NCBI GenBank assembly: GCA_027017025.1
Contig: JALURH010000172.1
Location: 1 to 9,843, forward strand
DNA from: Thermofilaceae archaeon
GTDB taxonomy: Archaea; Thermoproteota; Thermoprotei; Thermofilales; Thermofilaceae
Reading direction: 5' to 3'
DNA: 9,843 bases
Part shown: positions 1-7,418 of the stretch, in pieces
Numbering within the stretch: the first letter of the stretch is position 1
Layout: every line of letters starts with the position of its first letter
Made by a program: the position numbers and the translations under genes
Notes under the pieces: generated by a model
What the model saw: the letters and a program-made list of their open reading frames with translations, nothing else
Database searches by the model: none
Told to the model about the DNA's origin: nothing

Positions 1-1
1 G

Positions 2-871
2 TACAGCAATGGGGTAGTAGCTTTAAGGGATCTTTCATTTAGCTCAAATGCAAGAATACTGGCACTTATAGGGCCAAATGGAGCTGGTAAAACCACGTTC
101 GTTAAGATTTCAACTGGGCTACTAAGTCCCTCACATGGAGTAGTTGAGGTTTTGGGACATAATGTTGTAGACGAGATCCAGGTAATTAAGGAGAATATTT
201 CTCTGGTACCGCAAGATTCTAGACCCGATATGGGTTGCACGCCTTATGAACATGTGAAATACTACCTATTCTCTCGTGGCTACAGCTTGCACGACGCTAA
301 GCGTAGAGCTAGGGAGGTGCTAGAAGAAGTTGGTTTGTGGGAGCGTAGAAACGAGCTTTGCTCTAGGTTATCAGGTGGTATGAGAAGGCTGGTAATTTTA
401 GCTATGGCTTTAGCCCCCGAAGTTGACGCTGTTTTCCTCGACGAACCTACAAGCGGGTTAGATCCAACCAATAAGGTGAAGGTGTGGGGTATCCTGAGAC
501 GATTCGTGCGGGAAGGCATACACGTACTGGTAACTTCACATGATATGGGTGAGGTGGAGGAGAGAGCAGACGAAGTCATTATGATAGATAAAGGTAGGCT
601 AGTTGCTAGGGGCTCTCCAGATAAGCTTGTGTCTAGTATTTCACATTTAACTCGTCTCGAAATAACCTCGTGGTACAATAAAGAGGATGTACTTGGTCTC
701 CTCGGGGAGGCTGTGGAGACTGAACGTATAATAGACCTGGGATCTGTAATTATAGTATATGCTGAGAGGAATCATATCCCAGAGCTAATTAGTAAGTTAT
801 CTACACTAGGCGTTGAGGCCAGTATCCATAGATGCGGTTTAAGAGATGTTTTCTTGAGGTGTACATCATGA
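2..871 (+). CDS. ABC transporter ATP-binding protein, 5' end outside the window
   Basis: This is the ATPase subunit of an ABC-2 type exporter; it would sit on the cytoplasmic face and drive the permease encoded next. The frame is open to the left edge, so the true start lies upstream. 289 codons are visible. Walker A (GPNGAGKT) begins at base 71, the LSGGM signature at 368, Walker B with the D-loop (AVFLDEPTSGLDP) at about 428-466, and the switch histidine (TSHD) at 533-544. The protein ends in a DrrA/CcmA-like C-terminal extension of roughly 75 residues. A TTG at 152 could be read as a start but would discard Walker A, so it is rejected. The stop codon overlaps the permease start as ATGA, indicating translational coupling. 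All nucleotide-binding motifs are intact. The substrate cannot be read from the sequence; lipid, drug or peptide export are all possible. Confidence 0.95.
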   Translation, partial: YSNGVVALRDLSFSSNARILALIGPNGAGKTTFVKISTGLLSPSHGVVEVLGHNVVDEIQVIKENISLVPQDSRPDMGCTPYEHVKYYLFSRGYSLHDAKRRAREVLEEVGLWERRNELCSRLSGGMRRLVILAMALAPEVDAVFLDEPTSGLDPTNKVKVWGILRRFVREGIHVLVTSHDMGEVEERADEVIMIDKGRLVARGSPDKLVSSISHLTRLEITSWYNKEDVLGLLGEAVETERIIDLGSVIIVYAERNHIPELISKLSTLGVEASIHRCGLRDVFLRCTS

Positions 872-1590
872 TTAATCCACATAGGGTTCTTGGGGTAGCA
901 CTATTGGTCTCAAGTAGAGGCCTAAGGTCGTGGTCGGTCTACGTATCGTCACTACTCTCCACCTTCTGGTTTCTGGTAGTATTCTATATTCTTGGGGGAG
1001 TAAAGTTGGTTCCCCACGTCCTCGTAGGCGCACTAGTATCCTCGGTTTTTAGCGGATGTGCTCATAGTGCGGTATACGATGCATATTACGGTCTTATAGG
1101 GCTGAGAGACGCTTTCCTGGCGTCACCCGTTACCTCTTTTGAATTCAGGGTGGGTGTAGCACTTGGTCACCTCTTCCCTTCACTCTCGACAGCAGTAGTA
1201 TATGCTGCTACACTTCTCCTACTTACGGGCGCTGGGCCCCTAGATGTCTTAGTACTAGTGTTGTTAGTTATGCTTCTATGGGCTTTAGGCGTATCTATAG
1301 GTTATCTCGTACCCTCGAAGGATTTTATGAGTGCTGGCCCAAAGATAAGCCTGGTTACACGTATACTTACTTTACTACCACCAATATACTATCCCTCGTA
1401 TGTACTCCCGGAGCTTGTAAGGCCTCTAGCTTACCTAGCTCCAACATATAATATCTCTGAAATTATCAAGATGATGCTGAACGTTGAAGCCTTCAATATA
1501 GACCGTGTAGTGCTGTGCTTAATTCTTCTAGTAGCCCAATGTACCGCTATTTTCGTTGCAGTCAGGAAGAAGACATATACAGCGGAGTAG
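868..1590 (+). CDS. ABC-2 type transporter permease
   Basis: This is the membrane subunit paired with the preceding ATPase. The 240-residue protein is strongly hydrophobic, with about six membrane segments (roughly residues 26-43, 48-65, 95-120, 125-148, 165-185 and 215-235). A PPIYYP motif lies near residue 170, before the last part of the domain, a pattern common in ABC-2 permeases. The start chosen is the ATG at 868: GAGGTG at 856-861 is a good ribosome-binding site six bases upstream, and the ATG overlaps the ATPase stop by four bases. An in-frame ATG at 832 lies inside the ATPase gene and lacks such a site. The length fits a half-size ABC-2 permease, so the working transporter is probably two ATPases and two permeases. 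The substrate is unknown. Confidence 0.9.
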   Translation: MINPHRVLGVALLVSSRGLRSWSVYVSSLLSTFWFLVVFYILGGVKLVPHVLVGALVSSVFSGCAHSAVYDAYYGLIGLRDAFLASPVTSFEFRVGVALGHLFPSLSTAVVYAATLLLLTGAGPLDVLVLVLLVMLLWALGVSIGYLVPSKDFMSAGPKISLVTRILTLLPPIYYPSYVLPELVRPLAYLAPTYNISEIIKMMLNVEAFNIDRVVLCLILLVAQCTAIFVAVRKKTYTAE

Positions 1591-1828
1591 ACACAGAGTA
1601 CTACTTGAGCCGTACTCTGCTGCAATGGGAGAACATTATTCCTTACCTTAACGACCAAGGGCTAAAACCAGAAAAGGCTCTAAATTCTCTTTAAGTTGGG
1701 AGAATACTGGTTCTCGGCACTAGAGCTATAGGCTAATACGGATCTAGGGAGGCTTGGGGGAATTGAGGAAAAAGCTGGGATTGCAGCTTGTTTAATCAAA
1801 AAAGCTATAGGTTGGACTGGGATAGGAA
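1590..1828 (+). pseudogene. possible decayed coding remnant between convergent genes
   Basis: No intact gene lies here. One frame reads protein-like from 1590 to a TAA at 1692 (ending ...LKPEKALNSL). The next frame takes over at once at 1693 (KLGEYWFSALEL), meets a TAG at 1729, and runs on in the same frame from 1732 through GGIEEKAGIAACLIKKA to about 1828. The residue mix resembles a small helical protein with one frameshift and one nonsense mutation, loosely recalling PaREP1/HEPN-type archaeal proteins. No start codon or ribosome-binding site is evident, and the resemblance is weak; ordinary intergenic sequence is the main alternative. Confidence 0.2.
1594..1619 (+). terminator. inverted repeat just after the ABC operon, possible terminator
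   Basis: CAGAGTAC (1594-1601) and GTACTCTG (1612-1619) form a perfect 8-bp inverted repeat with a 10-base loop, starting four bases after the permease stop. No T-tract follows, and archaeal termination usually depends on one, so this may instead be an RNA-stabilising hairpin or chance. Confidence 0.25.
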
Positions 1829-2170
1829 TTATATTTCGCGTGTATAGGCTGGCTGGCCGAGAATAGAGACTATGGCGTTTATAAGGTCTTTCCGTGCGGC
1901 TTTAGCTCTACTCCTACCTATTAGACCGCCAGTAACGAAGGAGCGTGTCTCCGACGAAGATATTTCAAGCTCAATGTACTGCCCAGCTTGGTACGCTCTG
2001 ACCTCTGCATACCCCTCCCAGAGGAGTAATGCTCCCCGTTTCACCCTTATAGACATTGGACTTGTTTGCTCAACGTTAACTCCTCTGGAGAGTAGGTTCT
2101 GATACAGATATGAGATAACGTTGTATGGTGTCCACTGTGGGAGATAATACCCCATGACTACTCTACCCAT
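1829..2170 (-). CDS. small conserved-looking protein of unknown function
   Basis: I do not recognise this protein. From the ATG at 2170 it is 113 residues, soluble, without membrane segments or signal peptide. It looks alpha/beta: an N-terminal helix (near PYNVISYLYQNLLSRG), alternating strands around VRAYQAGQYIELEIS, a glycine-rich turn (FVTGGLIGRS) and a C-terminal helix (KAARKDLINAIVSILG). The frame is also open to a GTG at 2188. I prefer the ATG because GGTG at 2176-2179 lies five bases before it, and because the TATA-like box at about 2197-2206 predicts a transcription start near 2175, downstream of that GTG. The gene converges on the ABC operon and diverges from the large fusion gene. 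The sequence between TATA box and start shares nine bases with the palindromic operator of the sensor operon (9151-9170). Confidence 0.65.
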   Translation of the reverse strand: MGRVVMGYYLPQWTPYNVISYLYQNLLSRGVNVEQTSPMSIRVKRGALLLWEGYAEVRAYQAGQYIELEISSSETRSFVTGGLIGRSRAKAARKDLINAIVSILGQPAYTREI

Positions 2171-2206
2171 ATCACCACCATATGACACAGGAATTTGTAT
2201 AAAAAA
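2170..2206 (-). promoter_or_regulatory. promoter and possible half-operator of the small gene
   Basis: Read on the minus strand, a T-rich TATA-like element (TTTTTTATAC, 2206-2197) is followed by GTGTCATAT (2188-2180), then GGTG (2179-2176), five bases, and ATG at 2170. GTGTCATAT equals nine bases of one arm of the palindrome at 9151-9170 and lies at the same distance from the TATA centre (about 13-21 bases). The left arm is not preserved. The promoter is inferred from spacing; no clear BRE is visible. Confidence 0.4.
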
Positions 2207-2277
2207 GGGTGGGGTTTTTCTATCTCGGTTAAATCTCGAGCAGAGTTTCTTCTAGCAGTAGTTATTGATTATTTAGG

Positions 2278-2290
2278 CAAAAAATTAAAG
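2278..2290 (+). promoter_or_regulatory. BRE/TATA promoter of the large fusion gene
   Basis: CAAAAAATTAAAG looks like a purine-rich BRE running into a TATA box, centred about 25 bases before the ATG at 2310. Transcription would start at or next to that ATG, giving a leaderless mRNA; no Shine-Dalgarno is visible in front of it, which agrees. Confidence 0.45.
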
Positions 2291-2309
2291 GTTATTAGTA
2301 GATTGTTTT

Positions 2310-5300
2310 ATGAGAATCATGGTGGGAGACAGTTATTCAAATATAGTTATTAGGGAATATACGCCCAGAGACGCGAAGGGTATTGCAGAGTTATTCAATG
2401 AGAGCGAGGAAGGGTGGCCCGGGGGTTTCACGGGGGGAGTAAAACTAACTGAGGATCAAGTCAGGGAGTGGATAAAAAGGCAAAAAACTATTTCAATACT
2501 TCTCGCAGAGCTAGAGGAGAAAATAGTAGGGTACCTCAGCTTAGTAGAGCATTGGGTAAGTAGTGATGCATGCTATGTTTCTCTCTTTAATGTCCACCCC
2601 AGCTATAGGGGGCGGGGAATAGGGACACGTTTAATGAAGAGAGCCATATGGAAAGCTTATGAACTCGGCTTAAATAGGGTAGACCTACATACGTGGGCTG
2701 GCAACCTACGTGCACTAAAGCTATACAAGAGGCTTGGTTTCAAATGGGTTCCGGGGACATCTGTTTACATGCAGAATTATCTACCTGGCTTACTACGTTT
2801 AAAACCGTTTTCTGCTCTAGTAGCCCAGAACAGGGAACTTCTCTTCGGGTTCAAGAAGAGTATTGAGCCACGCGAGGATGATATTAAAGTGAATAACCAT
2901 GGTGTCTACATATATGAGTGGAGTATAGGTGGAGAGAGCATAAGAGCTATCATAGATAGGGAGTCGTGGGGATTATGTGGAATAGATTGTAGCGATTACC
3001 TACTTGAGCTATATCCCGAGGAGGAGAGAATTATTAGAGGAGTACCTTTCTACACTACAGGGAGGATACTAAATAGGTCTGCGAGGGAACTGAGAATATC
3101 TCTCTCCACTACACCATCTAGTGGAGTTGAGTTACTCTCACTAAACCCCCGGAGACTCATACTTAAGCGTGGTGAAGAAGCATTAGTCAAGATAGAATCG
3201 AGGGTTCAACCAAACGTGAAGGATATACCCAGCGACGAACCTTCGAGGCATATAGTGGTTTCAGCAAAGATTGGCGATGAAACCTTAGTACTGAAAACCG
3301 GTTTCAAGGATGCTAGGCCCCTGGAGATTAACTATATCTTTCCACAGTCTATCCCCTATAAATATAGGGGTGTAATCAACGTAGGTGTCTCTAATATCTC
3401 CAAGAGGAAACTTAAGGTAGTTTTCGACCCTAGCTATAGGGGAGAATTATTGCTGAAAACTCCACAGATAGAACTTGAGCCAGAGAGCAGAGAGATAGTG
3501 TCCCTTGTAGCTGGGAAAACCGTAGCAGTAGATGGGTTAGGTGTGTCCCTACCCTACAGTATTATTGCTGGCAATAAGAGGTATGGGGGCTATATACTTA
3601 GGGTTAATATCCCAGTGGTTACTCCGGGTAGAGTAACGTGGGTTGAAGATAGGGAGAAAGATAGGATAATTGTGTGCTCCCCAAAGTACCTAGCTGAAGT
3701 AAACCTGAGGGGGGCTAGGATACTGCTGGAGAATGAGGTAGGTGAGGAATACATATACCTGTTTTCCGAGGGTCTAGGTCCCCCGTTCTGGCCTAACGAG
3801 CTTACTAGGAAGGTGTTTAAACACAGAGTTTATGGGGAAAATGGTGCAGTCATAATCGAGTTAGAGTCTCCCATAGATAAACTTGGTGGCCTTATCTTCA
3901 AGAAGACTATAACCTTTAGAGCTGGGTCCCCACATATCCAGATAGATTATACATTAACTAATCCGACAGACTCTACTATAGACATTAAGTTATCTATCAG
4001 CGGGTGGATTCCAGTATTGTTCTCTAGGAGAATCATAGTACCTGTGAAGGATGGTGTCGCTGAGATAGATGTAGTGCCGGGTGAAACATTCACTACCAAG
4101 AGGGATGGCCCATATAAACCTGAGGAACTAGCTGAAGGATGGTGTGTACACGAAAACATTAGGAAGCAGACGGTATCCTTTATGTGGCCCCTAGAGAACT
4201 TATCGGAGCTTAACTTCTCGTGGAGTAGGCCTCCAGATCTCCAATATAGAGTTACTATCCCTGCTAGGAAAACTGTGCATGTTGGGCCACTAGTAATAGA
4301 GCTTGATGCTAGAGATTGGAGGGAAGTACGTAGAAAGTATCGTTACTGGTACCTCGGCTTACCTACAACTAGGTCGCTGGAGAATACAGGTGGCTTAGAT
4401 CTATACACTAAGCCTAGGTTACCCGTAATGAAGCCTGGTGTGGAGGAAAAGATACGTGTTATATTAGCTAAGAGGAGACGTAAAGTACTGAAGGGTCAAC
4501 TGGTTTTCCCAGATCCTAAGGTTGTTGAGCCTAAAGAGATAAAACTTAACGTAGAGGAGTGCTGCACCGAGGAGTTCGATATAAAGGTTAAAGTACCTAA
4601 TGAGCTAGGTGTTTGGTGGATACCGTATGTTATTAGATCAAACTATGGTGTTCTCGAGGGTAAGCTAGCTATAGCAGCTATATGTGGTGATAACAGAGTT
4701 AATGTAGAGATGAGTAATGGTTCAGCTATAGTTGATAACGGCTATATGAGTTTCTCTGTTTCAACTAGCTATGCAGCAACCCTCTATAGTATTAAGATTG
4801 GGGGGATAGAAAATATATATTCGCCGTATCCTGAAGTCGGTACTTTAGAGTGGTTTAACCCGTGGTATGGTGGGATTAGGCCTAGGCTTATACTCGGGGG
4901 CTCAGATAATCTATGGCGGGAGAAATGGTTTCTCTCGAAAGCCTCTAGGGGGGAGTGGACTGGGGTATCTGTTTCTACTACGGTTAGGGATGAGAAGAAT
5001 ATTGATTATAGGTCTCTGAGGATAACACAGATATATATGACTCTACCTGGAAGTAACGTAATTTATCTAAGAACTATATTGGAGAATACTGGGAGAGGAC
5101 TTATAGATCCACGCTACAGTTACCTAGCTTTCCTCAAGCCTGGCGGCAAAGTAGCTAAGGGCTTCGAGGTAGACAGGGGTGGTAGAATATATAGGTGGTA
5201 TTATGTTGAAGGTGACGTTAGTGAGCCATTTATGGCTACAGAGGAGGGTTATGCAGCTATACTAGGTGGTTCTTACTCAGCTATACTAGTTGCTAAAAAG

Positions 5301-5495
5301 CCAGAGACGGGCTCGATTCACGTAGGCGTAATTAGTGTAGGACCGAAAAATGGTTGCCACCTATTCTTCGAGTACACTGACCCTAAGGTACCTCTATACC
5401 CAGGGGAGAAGAGAGTTCTTGAGTCCTACCTAGCCTTCGTGAAAGATTCAAGTATGTTAAATAACTACCTATCCCTGAAAAACTTGGAAATATAG
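2310..5495 (+). CDS. GNAT acetyltransferase fused to a long beta-sandwich region
   Basis: The 1061-residue protein has two parts. Residues about 11-157 are a GNAT N-acetyltransferase domain: VHPSYRGRGIGTRLM (95-109) carries the acetyl-CoA pyrophosphate-binding R-x-x-G-x-G pattern, and N132 plus LYKRLGF (138-144) match the late GNAT motifs. Residues about 190-1061 are beta-rich. Ig-like stretches near 260-440 and 695-790 are each followed by a larger sandwich that recalls the galactose-mutarotase-like fold of carbohydrate-active enzymes (about 443-665 and 800-1045, the latter with a WFNPWYGGIRP segment at 848-858). This suggests an internal duplication, judged by eye. There is no signal peptide or membrane segment, so the protein should be cytoplasmic. 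The ATG at 2310 fits the TATA spacing; the ATG at 2319 is a minor alternative. The frame is continuous, with no sign of decay. GNAT activity is well supported; the role of the C-terminal region is unknown, and sugar or glycan binding is only a guess. Confidence 0.88.
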   Translation: MRIMVGDSYSNIVIREYTPRDAKGIAELFNESEEGWPGGFTGGVKLTEDQVREWIKRQKTISILLAELEEKIVGYLSLVEHWVSSDACYVSLFNVHPSYRGRGIGTRLMKRAIWKAYELGLNRVDLHTWAGNLRALKLYKRLGFKWVPGTSVYMQNYLPGLLRLKPFSALVAQNRELLFGFKKSIEPREDDIKVNNHGVYIYEWSIGGESIRAIIDRESWGLCGIDCSDYLLELYPEEERIIRGVPFYTTGRILNRSARELRISLSTTPSSGVELLSLNPRRLILKRGEEALVKIESRVQPNVKDIPSDEPSRHIVVSAKIGDETLVLKTGFKDARPLEINYIFPQSIPYKYRGVINVGVSNISKRKLKVVFDPSYRGELLLKTPQIELEPESREIVSLVAGKTVAVDGLGVSLPYSIIAGNKRYGGYILRVNIPVVTPGRVTWVEDREKDRIIVCSPKYLAEVNLRGARILLENEVGEEYIYLFSEGLGPPFWPNELTRKVFKHRVYGENGAVIIELESPIDKLGGLIFKKTITFRAGSPHIQIDYTLTNPTDSTIDIKLSISGWIPVLFSRRIIVPVKDGVAEIDVVPGETFTTKRDGPYKPEELAEGWCVHENIRKQTVSFMWPLENLSELNFSWSRPPDLQYRVTIPARKTVHVGPLVIELDARDWREVRRKYRYWYLGLPTTRSLENTGGLDLYTKPRLPVMKPGVEEKIRVILAKRRRKVLKGQLVFPDPKVVEPKEIKLNVEECCTEEFDIKVKVPNELGVWWIPYVIRSNYGVLEGKLAIAAICGDNRVNVEMSNGSAIVDNGYMSFSVSTSYAATLYSIKIGGIENIYSPYPEVGTLEWFNPWYGGIRPRLILGGSDNLWREKWFLSKASRGEWTGVSVSTTVRDEKNIDYRSLRITQIYMTLPGSNVIYLRTILENTGRGLIDPRYSYLAFLKPGGKVAKGFEVDRGGRIYRWYYVEGDVSEPFMATEEGYAAILGGSYSAILVAKKPETGSIHVGVISVGPKNGCHLFFEYTDPKVPLYPGEKRVLESYLAFVKDSSMLNNYLSLKNLEI

Positions 5496-5497
5496 TA

Positions 5498-5502
5498 TTT
5501 TT
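5498..5502 (+). terminator. short T-tract after the large fusion gene
   Basis: Five T residues begin three bases after the TAG at 5493-5495. Archaeal RNA polymerase can terminate on T-tracts without a hairpin, so this is a weak candidate terminator. Confidence 0.3.
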
Positions 5503-5530
5503 GAAACCAAAATCTATTCTACCGAGAATA

Positions 5531-6151
5531 CTACTGCAGTCGATTTAATATATTGAATCTAGATAGAACACTCCTAGCGATTCTTTCCGCCCTCCTGGCT
5601 TTATCTAGAGCCTCCCTAGCATGATGCTCCCTATAGATATCTGAGGGTATTAGCCCCCTACTTGGTTCTCCATATGTTGTTCTCCCGTGCTCAGGGCAGA
5701 ATCATTAAACTGTAGCTTTCTGTATCAAAGCAGGTCTTTTTATGCCACGAGAGCTATTATGTATGCACTAGCTGTGTGTCTATCTAGCCTATATCTCCTC
5801 ATTATCTTACTATGTTCTTCTGAGTTAGTTGTTCCCTTGGGATTAACAAGCAATACTTTGAAGCCATACTTCATAGCCATGACTATCCCGTACCGAAGTA
5901 GTTCTCTCTTAGCAAACCTCGTTATCTTGCGATTAGCTCTCCTACTCCTAGTGTATCTCCTCTTCTTTATGACTAGCAGGTTCTCAAAAACCACAGCACC
6001 GACACTATGGTGGAAAGCATATCTAAGTAGATTAGCGAGGGTTTCTCATCTCATCGTCAGGGGAGCTATCAAGGCTCAACCAACCACGAAAGCCCCTCAT
6101 CCGCAGGTACCTCAAGGCATTAGTGTTTACCAGTAAATCCTGCAACGTTTC
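5531..6151 (-). pseudogene. decayed TnpB (OrfB) of an IS200/IS605-type element
   Basis: The best-preserved piece, about 5740-6048, matches the C-terminal RuvC-like region of TnpB. AVVFENLLVIKKRR holds the RuvC-II glutamate (usually ExL/EDL), followed by a basic helix (ITRFAKRELLRYGIVMAMKY), KVLLVNPKGTT, and LDRHTASAYIIAL with the last catalytic aspartate. Upstream, 6048-6151 reads in another frame (ETLQDLLVNTNALRYLRMRG...), so a frameshift lies near 6047. Downstream of the TAA at 5740-5742 the sequence moves to other frames (IKRPALIQKATV, then PEHGRTTYGEPSRG...IYREHHAREALDKA) up to a TAG at 5531. At least two or three frame disruptions are needed. Roughly the first half of TnpB is absent and the remnant abuts the stop codon of the next gene. 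No TnpA, terminal hairpins or target duplication are seen. The usual CxxC zinc ribbon between NPKGTT and LDRHTAS is missing, probably a subfamily trait. The open frame on the other strand here is a shadow. Confidence 0.7.
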
Positions 6152-7327
6152 TTATGGCTTACAGACTGCGTATAATTCAACGAAGCACTTAGATAATGTT
6201 CTAACTCTATAGATGCCAGGGACCTCAACCCTAATCTTTCCCCTAAATTCTCCCATGCTTTCCCACTCAATCTTTGGCTTAGGAGCTATAATATGGTGAT
6301 AAGGTACCATTACTTCAAGCTCTAGGTCAATGTTCCTGGGGCGGGAAATAACGTAGCCTTCGTTCAGGACTAGGATAGGGGTGAAAGAGTGAAAACCTTT
6401 TTCACCTATATACTCTCCCTCCCCAAATTCACCGCTCCCAACTCTTATAGTGTAGGGTGCGTTTTTAGGTAAAGGTAGCTGGAGCTCGGAGAAACCAAGA
6501 TACCACTGGATAAGGACTCTATCTAGGTAGAAGGCGTCAGCCCTATTAGATGCTTGAGTACCGTAGTCAGCTACATACCCGAACCATCCAGATCTAGCCG
6601 TGTTGTGTAGAGCACCAGTCATTAAGAGTAGGAATACATGTTTCCCGTATTTCCCACTCGACAATAGGACTCTCTCATCTAGAGTCCACTTAACTCCTGA
6701 AACATATGGGAAATATATGGTGCCGAGAGACTCTCCCTCCTCACTGATACACTCAACAACGTGTCTCCCATAGTCAGCTACGAGTAGTTTCCTACCCCAT
6801 GGGTTAATTCTAAGCGAGTCTAGGCTAGCGGGTATAGAGTATTCCCGTATTCTCCGGATATTTGTAGGGGAGTCCCCACCGGTAACCAGGTATAATCCTC
6901 CATCGCCACCACTCATGGGGTTCGAAATAAACCATAACCTAGCCTCAGAATCTAACGCAACACTAGTGACTCCACTTACCGGTACAGTAATTCTCTCCCT
7001 AAGCTCTAGGTTCTCAAGATCCCTTACCTCAATAGTATTTGTCCCAGTGGCTACATACAGCAAGTTTTCCTCAGCATCTATATAGAACTCGTAGCCTCCC
7101 CAGCTATACTGCATCAGAGCCTTAGCAGTAACCCTACCGTCCCTAAATTTCGCAACCCCGTATCTCCCCGGTTGTTCAGCAGGGTGTATACCAGCTATTA
7201 TTTCCCCGGGATCTAGAGGATTATATTGTGCATCAGAAACATCTAGGAACACCGCTGGAAACCTCTTTGGGCTAAATCTGTGGAGCCCTACACCATAGTT
7301 AGTGCCCAGCAAGCTATAGTCTCCCAC
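6152..7327 (-). CDS. beta-rich, possibly propeller protein of unknown function
   Basis: I do not recognise a named family. The 391-residue protein has no signal peptide or membrane segment. From about residue 40 to 240 it alternates short strands and turns like a beta-propeller: FYIDAEENLLYVATGTNTIEVRD (81-103), SVALDSEARLWFIS (122-135), SLRINPWGRKLLVADYGRHVVECI (171-194) and GVKWTLDERVLLSS (211-224) resemble NHL/SMP-30-type blades. The last 110 residues look like a separate beta-sandwich ending in GIYRVRTLSKCFVELYAV. The only reasonable start is the GTG at 7327, just downstream of the transcription start predicted from TTTATTT at 7352-7358, so the mRNA is probably leaderless. No T-tract separates it from the regulator gene 91 bases upstream, so read-through is possible. 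A role as binding or scaffolding protein, or as lactonase-like enzyme, cannot be decided. Confidence 0.8.
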   Translation of the reverse strand: MGDYSLLGTNYGVGLHRFSPKRFPAVFLDVSDAQYNPLDPGEIIAGIHPAEQPGRYGVAKFRDGRVTAKALMQYSWGGYEFYIDAEENLLYVATGTNTIEVRDLENLELRERITVPVSGVTSVALDSEARLWFISNPMSGGDGGLYLVTGGDSPTNIRRIREYSIPASLDSLRINPWGRKLLVADYGRHVVECISEEGESLGTIYFPYVSGVKWTLDERVLLSSGKYGKHVFLLLMTGALHNTARSGWFGYVADYGTQASNRADAFYLDRVLIQWYLGFSELQLPLPKNAPYTIRVGSGEFGEGEYIGEKGFHSFTPILVLNEGYVISRPRNIDLELEVMVPYHHIIAPKPKIEWESMGEFRGKIRVEVPGIYRVRTLSKCFVELYAVCKP

Positions 7328-7358
7328 TATAGTAATATACTAGGAGTGGGGAAATAAA
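7323..7358 (-). promoter_or_regulatory. promoter and possible operator of the propeller-like gene
   Basis: On the minus strand a TATA-like TTTATTT (7358-7352) lies about 28 bases before the GTG at 7327. Between them is an interrupted inverted repeat: CCCACT (7323-7328) with AGTGGG (7345-7350), and AGTA (7331-7334) with TACT (7338-7341) nested inside. It covers the probable transcription start and the start codon, where a repressor would block initiation. ACTATAGTA also occurs twice nearby, at 7326-7334 and 7369-7377. Confidence 0.35.
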
Positions 7359-7418
7359 GGTACCCTTAACTATAGTATCCCGCTAAGGATTTAGCTTACA
7401 GCGTGCCCACTAAATCCT

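Noticed and set aside
280..678. Open frame on the minus strand inside the ABC ATPase gene.
   Set aside because: It is fully antisense to a well-supported coding region with intact Walker and signature motifs, and its product has no recognisable features.
1872..2102. Open frame on the plus strand over the small minus-strand gene.
   Set aside because: No ribosome-binding site or TATA box fits it. The opposite strand has a promoter, a ribosome-binding site and a more protein-like product.
3349..3441. Repeated CTATAGGGG-like strings inside the large fusion gene as possible operators or repeats.
   Set aside because: They encode recurring Tyr-Arg-Gly residues in a continuous frame and show no regular spacing, so codon bias explains them.
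5687..6136. Open plus-strand frame of 149 codons with hydrophobic stretches.
   Set aside because: It is antisense to the TnpB remnant, whose conserved RuvC motifs explain the region; the hydrophobicity is a mirror of the basic/TnpB codons.
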